The notes under the pieces were generated by a model. The model was given only the letters and a program-made list of their open reading frames with translations, was not told where the DNA came from and ran no database searches. Below, in pieces: positions 55,441-63,208 of a stretch of 64,000 bases of DNA (positions are counted from its first letter, which is position 1; every line of letters begins with the position of its first letter). Location of the stretch: positions 1 through 64,000 of the forward strand of contig CALMRI010000024.1 of NCBI GenBank assembly GCA_937776645.1. The letters are read 5' to 3'. The position numbers were made by a program, and so were the translations under genes. The stretch comes from an uncultured Alphaproteobacteria bacterium. GTDB taxonomy: Bacteria > Pseudomonadota > Alphaproteobacteria > Thalassobaculales > Thalassobaculaceae.

Positions 55441-56988
55441 TCAAAACAGCGTTTCCTGCGCCTCAGGCGGAGCATCGCCGCGGGAGCGCACACGTTTTGA
55501 TCTTGCGCCAATCACCGCCGTCGCCTCGCCATCTCGGAATTGCAGCGTCACCGGCTGGCCGGATTTCGTCTCGGATGCCGCCATCACCGGGACCCCGGCA
55601 TCGTCCCGCACAAGGGCAAACCCCCGTTCCAATGTTCGCTCGAAAGAGCCAGACCTGAGCAAGTCGTCAAGCCCGCCAAGCTTGATCGTAATATCCGAAA
55701 TCACCCGATCGACCGCTCCTTCCAATCGATCGCCGGAACGGTGCAGGTCAACCGCCGCTTGACGTGCGGCCCGGGCAATCGGCTCCGGGCGAAGCTGCGT
55801 GGCGGCTCTGTCCAACAACGTTTGACCGCGTTCAAGCCGGCGATCGCCAACACTGGTGAGGCGCTGTTCGATAACTGCCAGGTTCCCGAACACCTTGGCT
55901 AGCTGAGTTTCTGGGCGCGGCAATCTGTCTGCCAGCCGCGCCACTTGCAGCGCCCTTTGGTCGAGATCTCGCATCACCGCCGCGCGCATCCGCTGATCCA
56001 GATAGTCGACGGTTTGGGCTCGGGTTTCGATCAACGATCGCGGGTCCCCAAGGCCTCGGGCATAACCCTCCAGCCGGGTGCGCGCCTCGCCTAAGTTTCG
56101 AGAAATGGCGTTAAACAGCCGCCCCTCGTCATCCATCACCTGCGCCAACAGTTCGACGCGCACCGGCACCGCGACTTCCGCCGCCGCCGTCGGTGTCGGG
56201 GCTCGGTAGTCAGAGGCAAAATCGATCAACGTGGTATCGGTCTCATGCCCCACAGCGGAGATCAGCGGTATCTGGCTTGCTGCCGCCGCGCGCACCACCT
56301 CTTCCTCGTTAAACGCCCAGAGGTCTTCCAAACTGCCGCCGCCACGTGCCACGATCAGCAGATCCGGGCGCGGAACCGGGCCGTCCTCGGCAAGAGCGTT
56401 GAAGCCTTCGATGGCGGCGGCAATCTGAGTTTTCGCGGCGTCGCCTTGAACCAGCACCGGCCAGACCAGCACATGGACCGGAAATCGGTCAGTCAGGCGG
56501 TGCAGAATATCTCGGATGACCGCCCCAGTCGGCGAGGTGACAACCCCGATTACCCGGGGAAGGTAGGGCAGCGGACGTTTATGCTGCTCGTCGAATAACC
56601 CTTCCTCGGCCAATCGGCGGCGCCGATCCTCCAGAAGTTTGAGCAGCGCACCCTCGCCGGCAAGCTCCATCTGCTCGATCACCATCTGGTATTTCGAACG
56701 CCCAGGATAAGTGGTGATCTTACCGGTACAGATGACCTCCATGCCCTCTTCCGGACGGATCGACAGACGCTGTGCGTTGCCGCGCCAGCACACCGCGTCC
56801 AGCACCGCCTTGTCGTCCTTCAAGGTGAGATAGATATGCCCGGAGGAGGCATGACTGGGACGCGAGATCTCGCCGCGCACCCGCACCCGGTCGAAGGATG
56901 TCTCGACCGTGCGTTTCACCTGATTCGATAGCTCGCTGACCGAAAGTTCGGGCAGATTGTCGAGGAGTTTCGTGGGCCTGTCCTGCAT
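55441..56988 (-). CDS. xseA: Exodeoxyribonuclease VII large subunit
   Basis: Large subunit of the nuclease that degrades single-stranded DNA. The 515-residue protein has an N-terminal OB fold (LPELSVSELSNQVKRTVETS and VRGEISRPSHASSGHIYLTL). The central catalytic domain contains IGVVTSPTGAVIRDILHRLT, LIVARGGGSLEDLWAFNEEE and ISAVGHETDTTLIDFASDYR with the GHE-D site. A long coiled-coil C-terminus follows. Its start at 56988 is divergent from purD (57042), leaving 53 nt that must hold both promoters. Confidence 0.97.
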   Translation of the reverse strand: MQDRPTKLLDNLPELSVSELSNQVKRTVETSFDRVRVRGEISRPSHASSGHIYLTLKDDKAVLDAVCWRGNAQRLSIRPEEGMEVICTGKITTYPGRSKYQMVIEQMELAGEGALLKLLEDRRRRLAEEGLFDEQHKRPLPYLPRVIGVVTSPTGAVIRDILHRLTDRFPVHVLVWPVLVQGDAAKTQIAAAIEGFNALAEDGPVPRPDLLIVARGGGSLEDLWAFNEEEVVRAAAASQIPLISAVGHETDTTLIDFASDYRAPTPTAAAEVAVPVRVELLAQVMDDEGRLFNAISRNLGEARTRLEGYARGLGDPRSLIETRAQTVDYLDQRMRAAVMRDLDQRALQVARLADRLPRPETQLAKVFGNLAVIEQRLTSVGDRRLERGQTLLDRAATQLRPEPIARAARQAAVDLHRSGDRLEGAVDRVISDITIKLGGLDDLLRSGSFERTLERGFALVRDDAGVPVMAASETKSGQPVTLQFRDGEATAVIGARSKRVRSRGDAPPEAQETLF

Positions 56989-57041
56989 GCGAACAATCTA
57001 TGCTACAAGGCGCGAAATCGGAAGTTCGAGGAGCGCCTGGC

Positions 57042-58322
57042 ATGAAAATTCTCGTCATCGGTTCTGGCGGGCGCGAGCACGCGCTGTGTTGGACCATAGC
57101 CATCTCGCCGCTATGCGACGCGCTGTATTGCGCGCCCGGCAACGCCGGCATAGCCGAAGAGGCGATCTGCGTGGCGATCGCCGCCACCAACATTGACGGT
57201 ATTGTTGAATTCGCCCGCTCAAAAGAGATCGATTTCGTGGTGGTCGGGCCGGAGGACCCGCTGGTCGCCGGCCTCGTCGATAGACTGGATGCTGCAGGAA
57301 TAAAATCCTTCGGACCAAACGCCGCGGCCGCCGCGCTGGAAGGCTCGAAAAGCTTTACCAAGGAATTCTGCCAACGACATGCGATTCCAACCGCCGCCTT
57401 CCAACGTTTCGATTCGCTGGAGCCGGCGCTGACTTATATCCGCCAACAAGGAGCGCCAATCGTCATCAAGGCCGACGGGTTGTCAGCCGGCAAGGGCGTG
57501 ACCGTCGCGCTAAGCCTCGCCGAAGCCGAGGCTGCCCTGGTCGCCGCTCTGCGCGACGGCGCTTTCGGCGCTGCCGGTAGTCAGGTGGTGATCGAGGAAT
57601 TCATGATCGGCGAAGAAGCCAGTTTCTTCGCCCTGGTCGACGGCAGCCACACGATGCCACTAGTCGCCGCGCAGGACCACAAACAGGTTGGTGATGGCGA
57701 TATCGGACCAAATACCGGCGGTATGGGAGCGTATTCGCCGGCGGCGGTGATCGACGAGGCGATGACCGCACGGGTGATGAAAGAAATCATCACTCCAACG
57801 GTCGAAGGTATGGCGGCTGAGGGCAACCCGTTCAAGGGCGTGCTCTATGCCGGCTTGATGATCACCGCCAAGGGCCCGCAGCTGATTGAATACAACGTGC
57901 GCTTCGGCGATCCGGAATGCCAAGTCCTGATGGCTCGGCTCAAAAGCGACCTGGTGCCAGCGCTGATCGCCTGCCATGATGGGCAACTGGCGCATGTCGA
58001 TCTAAGATGGGATGACGATGCCGCGATCTGCGTGGTCATGGCGACGAACGGCTACCCCGGCTCCTACCCCAAAGGATCGCCGATCAGCGGCCTTGAGAAC
58101 GCCTCGCAAGACCAAGCGGTCACGGTATTTCATGCCGGCACCCTGCGCGGTCTGGACGGTCAAGTGACCGCAAATGGCGGACGGGTGCTTGGCGTGACAG
58201 CACGGGGCGGAGATATTCGTCTGGCCCAAAAAATCGCGTATCAGGCCATCGACCGAATTGAATGGCCCGGTGGATTTTGCCGTCGCGATATCGGCTGGCG
58301 CGCCATCGATCGATTGGGTTAG
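57042..58322 (+). CDS. purD: Phosphoribosylamine-glycine ligase
   Basis: The ATP-grasp enzyme of step two of purine synthesis. From the ATG at 57042 it has 426 residues: MKILVIGSGGREHALCWTIA, VVGPEDPLVAGLVDRLDAAG, and the ATP-grasp part with PIVIKADGLSAGKGVTVALS. QDHKQVGDGDIGPNTGGMGA and YNVRFGDPECQVLMARLKSD carry the metal and substrate residues. An in-frame ATG at 57000 would reach into the xseA promoter and is not needed. The stop overlaps a possible minus-strand small ORF. Confidence 0.97.
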   Translation: MKILVIGSGGREHALCWTIAISPLCDALYCAPGNAGIAEEAICVAIAATNIDGIVEFARSKEIDFVVVGPEDPLVAGLVDRLDAAGIKSFGPNAAAAALEGSKSFTKEFCQRHAIPTAAFQRFDSLEPALTYIRQQGAPIVIKADGLSAGKGVTVALSLAEAEAALVAALRDGAFGAAGSQVVIEEFMIGEEASFFALVDGSHTMPLVAAQDHKQVGDGDIGPNTGGMGAYSPAAVIDEAMTARVMKEIITPTVEGMAAEGNPFKGVLYAGLMITAKGPQLIEYNVRFGDPECQVLMARLKSDLVPALIACHDGQLAHVDLRWDDDAAICVVMATNGYPGSYPKGSPISGLENASQDQAVTVFHAGTLRGLDGQVTANGGRVLGVTARGGDIRLAQKIAYQAIDRIEWPGGFCRRDIGWRAIDRLG

Positions 58323-58577
58323 CGGATAACCACTTCAAGGTTCCCCGGTCCCGGCGAATGTCCTTGATCGACTTGGCCGCACCCGTCTGTCGTGTCTGCG
58401 GTTTCTGTCTCATCTTCGTTCCCTTCAGAAACTACGATGAGCTTGGCGACGGATTCCGATTGACTGACCCCAACGATCTGGATTGTCCAACTCCTACTGA
58501 CCAAGCTCGATAAAAAACTCGCGAGCCTTTTTAGCATCGCCCTGAGCGCAGAAAACGATATCGACCTTCGTCGTCAT
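58319..58577 (-). CDS. Possible small protein gene converging on purD, one frameshift
   Basis: A strong ribosome site GGAGG lies 6 nt before the ATG at 58577. The frame reads MTTKVDIVFCAQGDAKKARE and stops after 27 codons (TAG at 58494-58496). Near there a second frame continues protein-like to 58319 (WTIQIVGVSQSESVAKLIVV), ending with an Asp/Glu/Thr-rich tail. The span is 259 nt (3n+1), so one base may be extra. The composition suggests a small acidic cytoplasmic protein; I recognise no family. Confidence 0.35.
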
Positions 58578-59436
58578 GCGGTACCTCCATCAATCGGGCG
58601 TAGATTCTCATCAAGGCAAAACACCAGAAAACAAATCTGTTAATAGTCTGATTCACAAACAGATCAAATACGGTACGTTTAGGTCGCTCCCCTAGGGCAG
58701 TTGACAGTAGATGCCGTTTTCTCCTTTCGCATTTAACGGGGGCACCGAAATAGTCGTGAAGCCGTGGAAATCGGCGCATCGTCCAGGCGACGTGGAGAGA
58801 GTCGTGTTGCCACCGCCAGGCTCTAGCGTTCACGATCACCCCGTTGTCGCCAGTGAAGCAAACCGCGAATGTGGACTTGGCTTGGGGTGTTTGGAACTGC
58901 TTTAAAAATTGGTTGATCGGCACCCGGCGCGACGGTCCGGGGCGCAGCCGTGTTTGCAGGACACGCCACGGCGACGGAACCGCCCCAGACCTTCGCCGTC
59001 AACGGCTGCCCGCAAAAAGGTCGCACGCACGTTGGCAATCGAAAGCATGAGTTTCAGAGCTGCCCTCATCTAGGGCAAGTCAAGCCAGCGTATCAACGCG
59101 ATGCATCGCCGGCTACCAAAAACGCCCTGGCGAACGTGCGAGGGCGGCGCAAGCCTGAAGGTCCGCCGATACCGCGAGCAGATCGCTTCAAGAGCAACTG
59201 ACTGTAGCGAATTGCTCCTATTGGAGGGAGCGCATCGCCGCGTCGACTCGTACAGATCGGAGCGTGCTCAGGCGTGGAGCCCAATGCCAGCTCGCCAGTA
59301 GGACGGTCGGTACAGAGCCTCCACCGGATCACCGCGGTATCGGCGAAGTGTCCGCGGCATGGATCAACGTTTAAAGGATTGTCAGCACAATCAGCGTTTG
59401 GGACTGAAAAGAGAGACCGATGAACGCTTTCACCTC
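58578..59436. other. Long stretch with no recognised gene
   Basis: About 860 nt between the small ORF and the PhyH gene. Open frames exist on both strands (a 130-codon one on the minus strand covering 58531-58923, and an 83-codon one on the plus strand from 58950), but neither has a convincing ribosome site or a recognisable motif. The base composition drops in GC near 58600-58680 (AAACAAATCTGTTAATAGTC), which may be a promoter region. Confidence 0.4.
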
Positions 59437-60195
59437 TCAAGCGTAAATCAGCTTATTTCGACCTGAACGATCGGCGCCGCGCATGTGGTAGATGCGGCGC
59501 TCGGAGTGGTCGGGAACCTTCATATTATTGTATAGCTCACGCGCCAGCTGGTGATCGAACACGCTGGTGGTCGGCATGAAGCGCATGGTCATGCCGCGCC
59601 GCGGGTTCGGCGAGGTGTTCGGCTCGGAGCCATGCACCAGGAAGACGTCATGCAGCGAGATCTGGCCCCGCTTCAAAACCAGATCCACCGCCTTTGACTC
59701 GTCGTATTCCGTCTTCAGCAATTCCTGGTTCAAGGTCAGCTCGGTGCTGGGATTCGTCTCGTGCTGCAGCAGGTCTTGGTTCTTGTGCGAGCCCCGGATG
59801 ATCCTGAGGCACCCGTTCTCCGGCGTTGCGTCGTCCACCGCCAGCCAGACTGTGCAGGTGGCCAGCGGGCGGATCGGCCAATACTCGCCATCCTGATGCC
59901 AAGGCGTCGCCTTGCCGTTGCCCGCGGGCTTCGCGAAGAAGCTTGAATTCCACAGCGCGATATCCTGGCCGATCACCTGTTCGACCATGTCGAGGATCTC
60001 GTCATTGCGGCAATAATCCGCGAACCCCTCATCATATTGCAGGATCGCTGCACAATAGTCGCGAAACTCCGGGTTCTTTTTCAGCAGCGCGGCATGCCGC
60101 CCCTGGATCGCCTCGATCACATCGTCGGGCATGGTGAAATCGGGGATGACATAGCCATCCTCGTGGTATTTGGCGATTTGCGCTTCGGTCAGCAT
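59437..60195 (-). CDS. Phytanoyl-CoA dioxygenase (PhyH) family protein
   Basis: A 252-residue Fe(II)/2-oxoglutarate dioxygenase. The double-stranded beta-helix carries the iron ligands HQD in KATPWHQDGEYWPIRPLATC near residues 98-117 and the distal His in SLHDVFLVHGSEPNTSPNPR near residue 207, followed by RRGMTMRFMPTT for 2-oxoglutarate. CTVWLAVDDATPENGCLRII is typical of PhyH. It lies downstream of nonulosonic-acid genes on the same strand, but a gap of about 450 nt with no gene separates them. Its substrate is unknown; relatives hydroxylate lipids, sugars or small metabolites. Confidence 0.9.
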   Translation of the reverse strand: MLTEAQIAKYHEDGYVIPDFTMPDDVIEAIQGRHAALLKKNPEFRDYCAAILQYDEGFADYCRNDEILDMVEQVIGQDIALWNSSFFAKPAGNGKATPWHQDGEYWPIRPLATCTVWLAVDDATPENGCLRIIRGSHKNQDLLQHETNPSTELTLNQELLKTEYDESKAVDLVLKRGQISLHDVFLVHGSEPNTSPNPRRGMTMRFMPTTSVFDHQLARELYNNMKVPDHSERRIYHMRGADRSGRNKLIYA

Positions 60196-60648
60196 GGCCG
60201 GAGCTCCTGCTGGAATATCTAGATCCCCGGGAGTTTAGACCGAAACCAGTTGATGACCCAACCCCCACGCGAGAAACTCCCGCTGGCTGATCGCCCTTGG
60301 CGCCAGGCCCCGTTTCTGCCCCGTGTCGCCCTCCGTCCCAAGTGGCTGCCCGCCTCTCGACGTTTCCGTTCGATGATCGTTTATTAAGTCGCGACGATTG
60401 AGTCCCGGTTTTAGCCGCGATTTAGCGTCCGCTTTGGCCTGTTTGTTGAATTTTCCACACTTTCAACGTCCGCCCAGAGAATCACCGCAGCGACCCTGCC
60501 CTTGAAATTGAGCGGCCACGACCCCCAACTCTCAGTTTGCGCGTCAAAAGAACGGCTGGGCCGACACCTGCCCCCCAAACAGACGGCTCAGTCAAGCTGG
60601 CGCGTGGACGCTCTTGATGGCGGACGCGCCACCAGCCGCCCCTCTTTT
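60196..60648. other. Intergenic region between the PhyH gene and the methylase
   Basis: No gene recognised in 453 nt. GAGAAACTCCCG and CTGGCTGATCGC (60271-60294) repeat words found at 25987-26034. The sequence from 60360 to 60550 (TTTAGCCGCGATTTAGCGTC, TTGAATTTTCCACACTTTCA) is compositionally unlike its neighbours and may be remnant mobile DNA. Confidence 0.4.
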
Positions 60649-61275
60649 TCAGCTTTTATCCAGTAGAAACCACGTAATATGCCGTCGAGCGGGAAATTCG
60701 GATCGCGGCGAGAACAAAACCCATAGTCGAACAATTTCAAATCGCTGAAACGATCGAGCATCTCGCGCGGCAAAATCCCTCTTGAACAGACCGTCGGCAT
60801 GCCCCCGGTCAGAGCACCGACACTGGATACGGACTGTAATACTCGACGACGAGAATGTAGCGGCCGCTCGCGGCGTGAAGGTTATCATAAACCGCCGGTT
60901 ACGCATCAGGGTTGATGTGAGTCAGCCCCCTAACGATCAAAGCAAGGTCGTAAAACGGTCCACCCGAGGCTCCAGGGTCGAGCCCAGATGCAGGGTCAGC
61001 CCTTAATCTTCGCCAGTTCCGGTGCAGCATCCGGATTGCGCTCGATTGCCGCGAGTTCCATATCCGGTAGCAGCCGGCGCAACGCGTGCATGTTCATTCC
61101 GGTATTGGCACCAAATTCCATCGCCGAGCCGATCCTCTGAACCCGGCTCAAAACTTTTGACATCAGATGGGTGCGCCCGGCGAGCAACGCGTCGTCTTGG
61201 TTACGTCCGACTATATTCGGAGCCGAACTCACCGGCCCAAAATACCTCTTGCGGGGTGTCGAACTCCTTGGCCAC
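60649..61275 (-). pseudogene. Pseudaminic acid biosynthesis-associated methylase (TIGR03587-like), frameshifted
   Basis: The GTG at 61275 lies 3 nt after the SpsF-like stop and gives AKEFDTPQEVFWAGEFGSEY. One base later in frame comes GRNQDDALLAGRTHLMSKVL, the SAM-binding AMEFGANTGMNMHALRRLLP and LAAIERNPDAAPELAKIKG. The middle (about 60850-61000) is broken in several frames. The end is readable in pieces: RGHADGLFKRDFA, EMLDRFSDLKLFDYGF, and RRDPNFPLDGI with TWFLLDKS. These match the C-terminus of the methylase that accompanies pseudaminic or legionaminic acid loci. At least three shifts are needed, so it is broken or badly read. Confidence 0.68.
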
Positions 61276-61278
61276 GTC

Positions 61279-62040
61279 TCAATCTCCCTTGAACACGGTG
61301 TGTTCCACGATCCGAGGCCTTTCCTGGACTGCACGGTTCAGTTCTCGCCAATCGGGGTGAACGTCAAGCAAAGCGACGACGTCCCCCATCCGAAATTCCG
61401 GATTTTCCGGATAGAGCGCTTCGATAACGCGGCGGATCAACGCAAAATCGCCGGGCTCATCCAAGGTCCAACGCTCTGCCGAAAGATTGGATTCATGAAC
61501 GACGCTCAGCAATCGAAACCGTTGCGGATTGCGATAGAGGAAAGGCGTTACATGTTCCCGGTCATAAGGGTTCGTCGCCTCACGTGCCGCGATCTCCAGG
61601 ACTGACCGGCTAAATATTTCAGCATCCAGTCCCGCCGGATAGCTGCGCGGGATACCATTGGTAGCGTAGTCACAGGCCGGGGCCGCCTCGCGATAGCGGC
61701 GGATCAACAGATCGATCACCTCCGGGTCGGCCAACGGGCAATCCGCGGTCAACCGCACCACAGTATCAGCGACATGAGCTTCGGCCGCCTCTTGAAATCG
61801 GCCGAGAACATCATTCTCGGATCCCCTGTAGAGACCAAACCCACCGGTCTCGGCAAAGCTGGCGACGGGGTCGTCGGCGGCATTGGTCGTCGTCGCGATG
61901 ACAATCCGGTCGATCGCCTCTACGCGGGACACGCGCTCCAGTTGATAGGACAGCATCGAGCGCCCCATCACGTCGAGCAGCACCTTACCCGGTAGGCGAG
62001 TCGAGGTCATGCGAGCTTGTACGATGGCGACGGTGTTCAA
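61279..62040 (-). CDS. SpsF-type cytidylyltransferase (nonulosonic acid activation)
   Basis: A 253-residue nucleotidyltransferase of the SpsF/acylneuraminate cytidylyltransferase family. The P-loop-like start is VAIVQARMTSTRLPGKVLLD. DRIVIATTTNAADDPVASFA, YRGSENDVLGRFQEAAEAHV and VVRLTADCPLADPEVIDLLI (metal Asp) follow, then the product-side NPYDREHVTPFLYRNPQRF. In nonulosonic acid clusters such proteins sit beside PseG and are thought to make the CMP-sugar or an early nucleotide sugar. It is followed 3 nt later by the methylase. Confidence 0.88.
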   Translation of the reverse strand: MNTVAIVQARMTSTRLPGKVLLDVMGRSMLSYQLERVSRVEAIDRIVIATTTNAADDPVASFAETGGFGLYRGSENDVLGRFQEAAEAHVADTVVRLTADCPLADPEVIDLLIRRYREAAPACDYATNGIPRSYPAGLDAEIFSRSVLEIAAREATNPYDREHVTPFLYRNPQRFRLLSVVHESNLSAERWTLDEPGDFALIRRVIEALYPENPEFRMGDVVALLDVHPDWRELNRAVQERPRIVEHTVFKGD

Positions 62041-62085
62041 GGATGCGCTCCGGGCGAATAGGACCGCCTGGAGTTTATCACGAAT

Positions 62086-63150
62086 TCACTGGAACGCTGG
62101 CATCACCTGCTGGCCGAAACGACGCATCGAGGTGAGATTTTGATCGTGATCCATGTCGCCGAACCCGGTTTGGCAGAGCAGGTGGCGCACGCCAACGTCG
62201 CGCAGTTCGGCGATTTGTTCGCGCACCCGCGCCGGAGCGCCGAAGATCGATCCCGTCTCCATAGCCATGGCCACACCATCGCCATGGCTGACCATCGGAT
62301 CGGTCCAGGCATTCAGGCTCTGTGGATCGATCTTAAAGTCCTTCGGGTTGAAAGCCTCACGGACATGCATCATGTGTTCCCGCGTCCGGGTTAACAGTCC
62401 GGCCAACTCGTCCTCGGCCTGGGCATCGGACTCGGCCACATAGACGTTGCGCCAAAGGGCGCTCTGCTCAAGCAATCGCTCGCGGGTCGCCGCATCATGG
62501 CCGCCCTCCTCCAGCCCGGCCTGGTAAAGCGCCCAGCGTTCACTGATCCGTTCGACCGGCAGCCGCGCGGTCAAGATCGGAAAGCCAAGTCTGCCGCATT
62601 CGGTGAACGATGCTGGCGAGATCACACTGCGCCACAGCGGCGGCCCCGGCTGCTGCACCGGTTTTGGCCGAATCTCGGGAATCGAGAGCGTGTGAAACCG
62701 ACCTTCATAATCCAGCGGCGCCTCACTCCAGGCACGCTGGAGGATGTCGACCGCCTCCTCCATGCGCGCTCGACTGTCATCGCTACGAAGACCATGGCCG
62801 ATGAATTCATACTCGTTGTAGATCGTTCCCTTGCCGACCCCGACATCAATCCGGCCACCCGAGAGGTTATCGAGCAAAGCCAATTGCGTCGCCAGACGGA
62901 CGGGATGATGAAACGGCATCTGGACCACCGCGAAACCGATGCGGATGCGCTCGGTTTTCATCGCCAGCGCCGCGGCAAACAGGATCGCGTCATTGTAGAC
63001 GCTTTCGCCGGTGAAATAATGCTCGGTCAGCCAAGCGTCGCCGAATCCAAGCGCCTCGGCTTCCTGAACCTGCTCAATGATCTGGCCAATCCGCGCCGCG
63101 TCCTCGTCCGGCGAGGGCGACAGTGCTAGGGTGAGCCATCCGAAACGCAT
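62086..63150 (-). CDS. LLM-class flavin-dependent oxidoreductase
   Basis: A 354-residue luciferase-like monooxygenase. From the ATG at 63150 it begins MRFGWLTLALSPSPDEDAAR. EAEALGFGDAWLTEHYFTGE and RIRIGFAVVQMPFHHPVRLA form the TIM-barrel start, NLSGGRIDVGVGKGTIYNEY is the FMN phosphate loop, and FGAPARVREQIAELRDVGVR with HLLCQTGFGDMDHDQNL ends it. An upstream in-frame ATG at 63360 would add 70 Arg-rich residues overlapping pseG and is rejected. It lies inside a nonulosonic-acid gene run, where such an enzyme is unexpected. Confidence 0.88.
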   Translation of the reverse strand: MRFGWLTLALSPSPDEDAARIGQIIEQVQEAEALGFGDAWLTEHYFTGESVYNDAILFAAALAMKTERIRIGFAVVQMPFHHPVRLATQLALLDNLSGGRIDVGVGKGTIYNEYEFIGHGLRSDDSRARMEEAVDILQRAWSEAPLDYEGRFHTLSIPEIRPKPVQQPGPPLWRSVISPASFTECGRLGFPILTARLPVERISERWALYQAGLEEGGHDAATRERLLEQSALWRNVYVAESDAQAEDELAGLLTRTREHMMHVREAFNPKDFKIDPQSLNAWTDPMVSHGDGVAMAMETGSIFGAPARVREQIAELRDVGVRHLLCQTGFGDMDHDQNLTSMRRFGQQVMPAFQ

Positions 63151-63208
63151 GTGGATCTCCGATCCTGACAATAGAGGAACCCAAGACTGGTGCCACGGCC
63201 AAGCGCCG

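Noticed and set aside
58531-58923. A 130-codon minus-strand frame before purD's converging small ORF
   Set aside because: No ribosome site, no motif, and its end overlaps a better supported small start at 58577.
58950-59201. An 83-codon plus-strand frame with a slightly secreted look
   Set aside because: No hydrophobic signal of adequate length, no homology recognised and no ribosome site.
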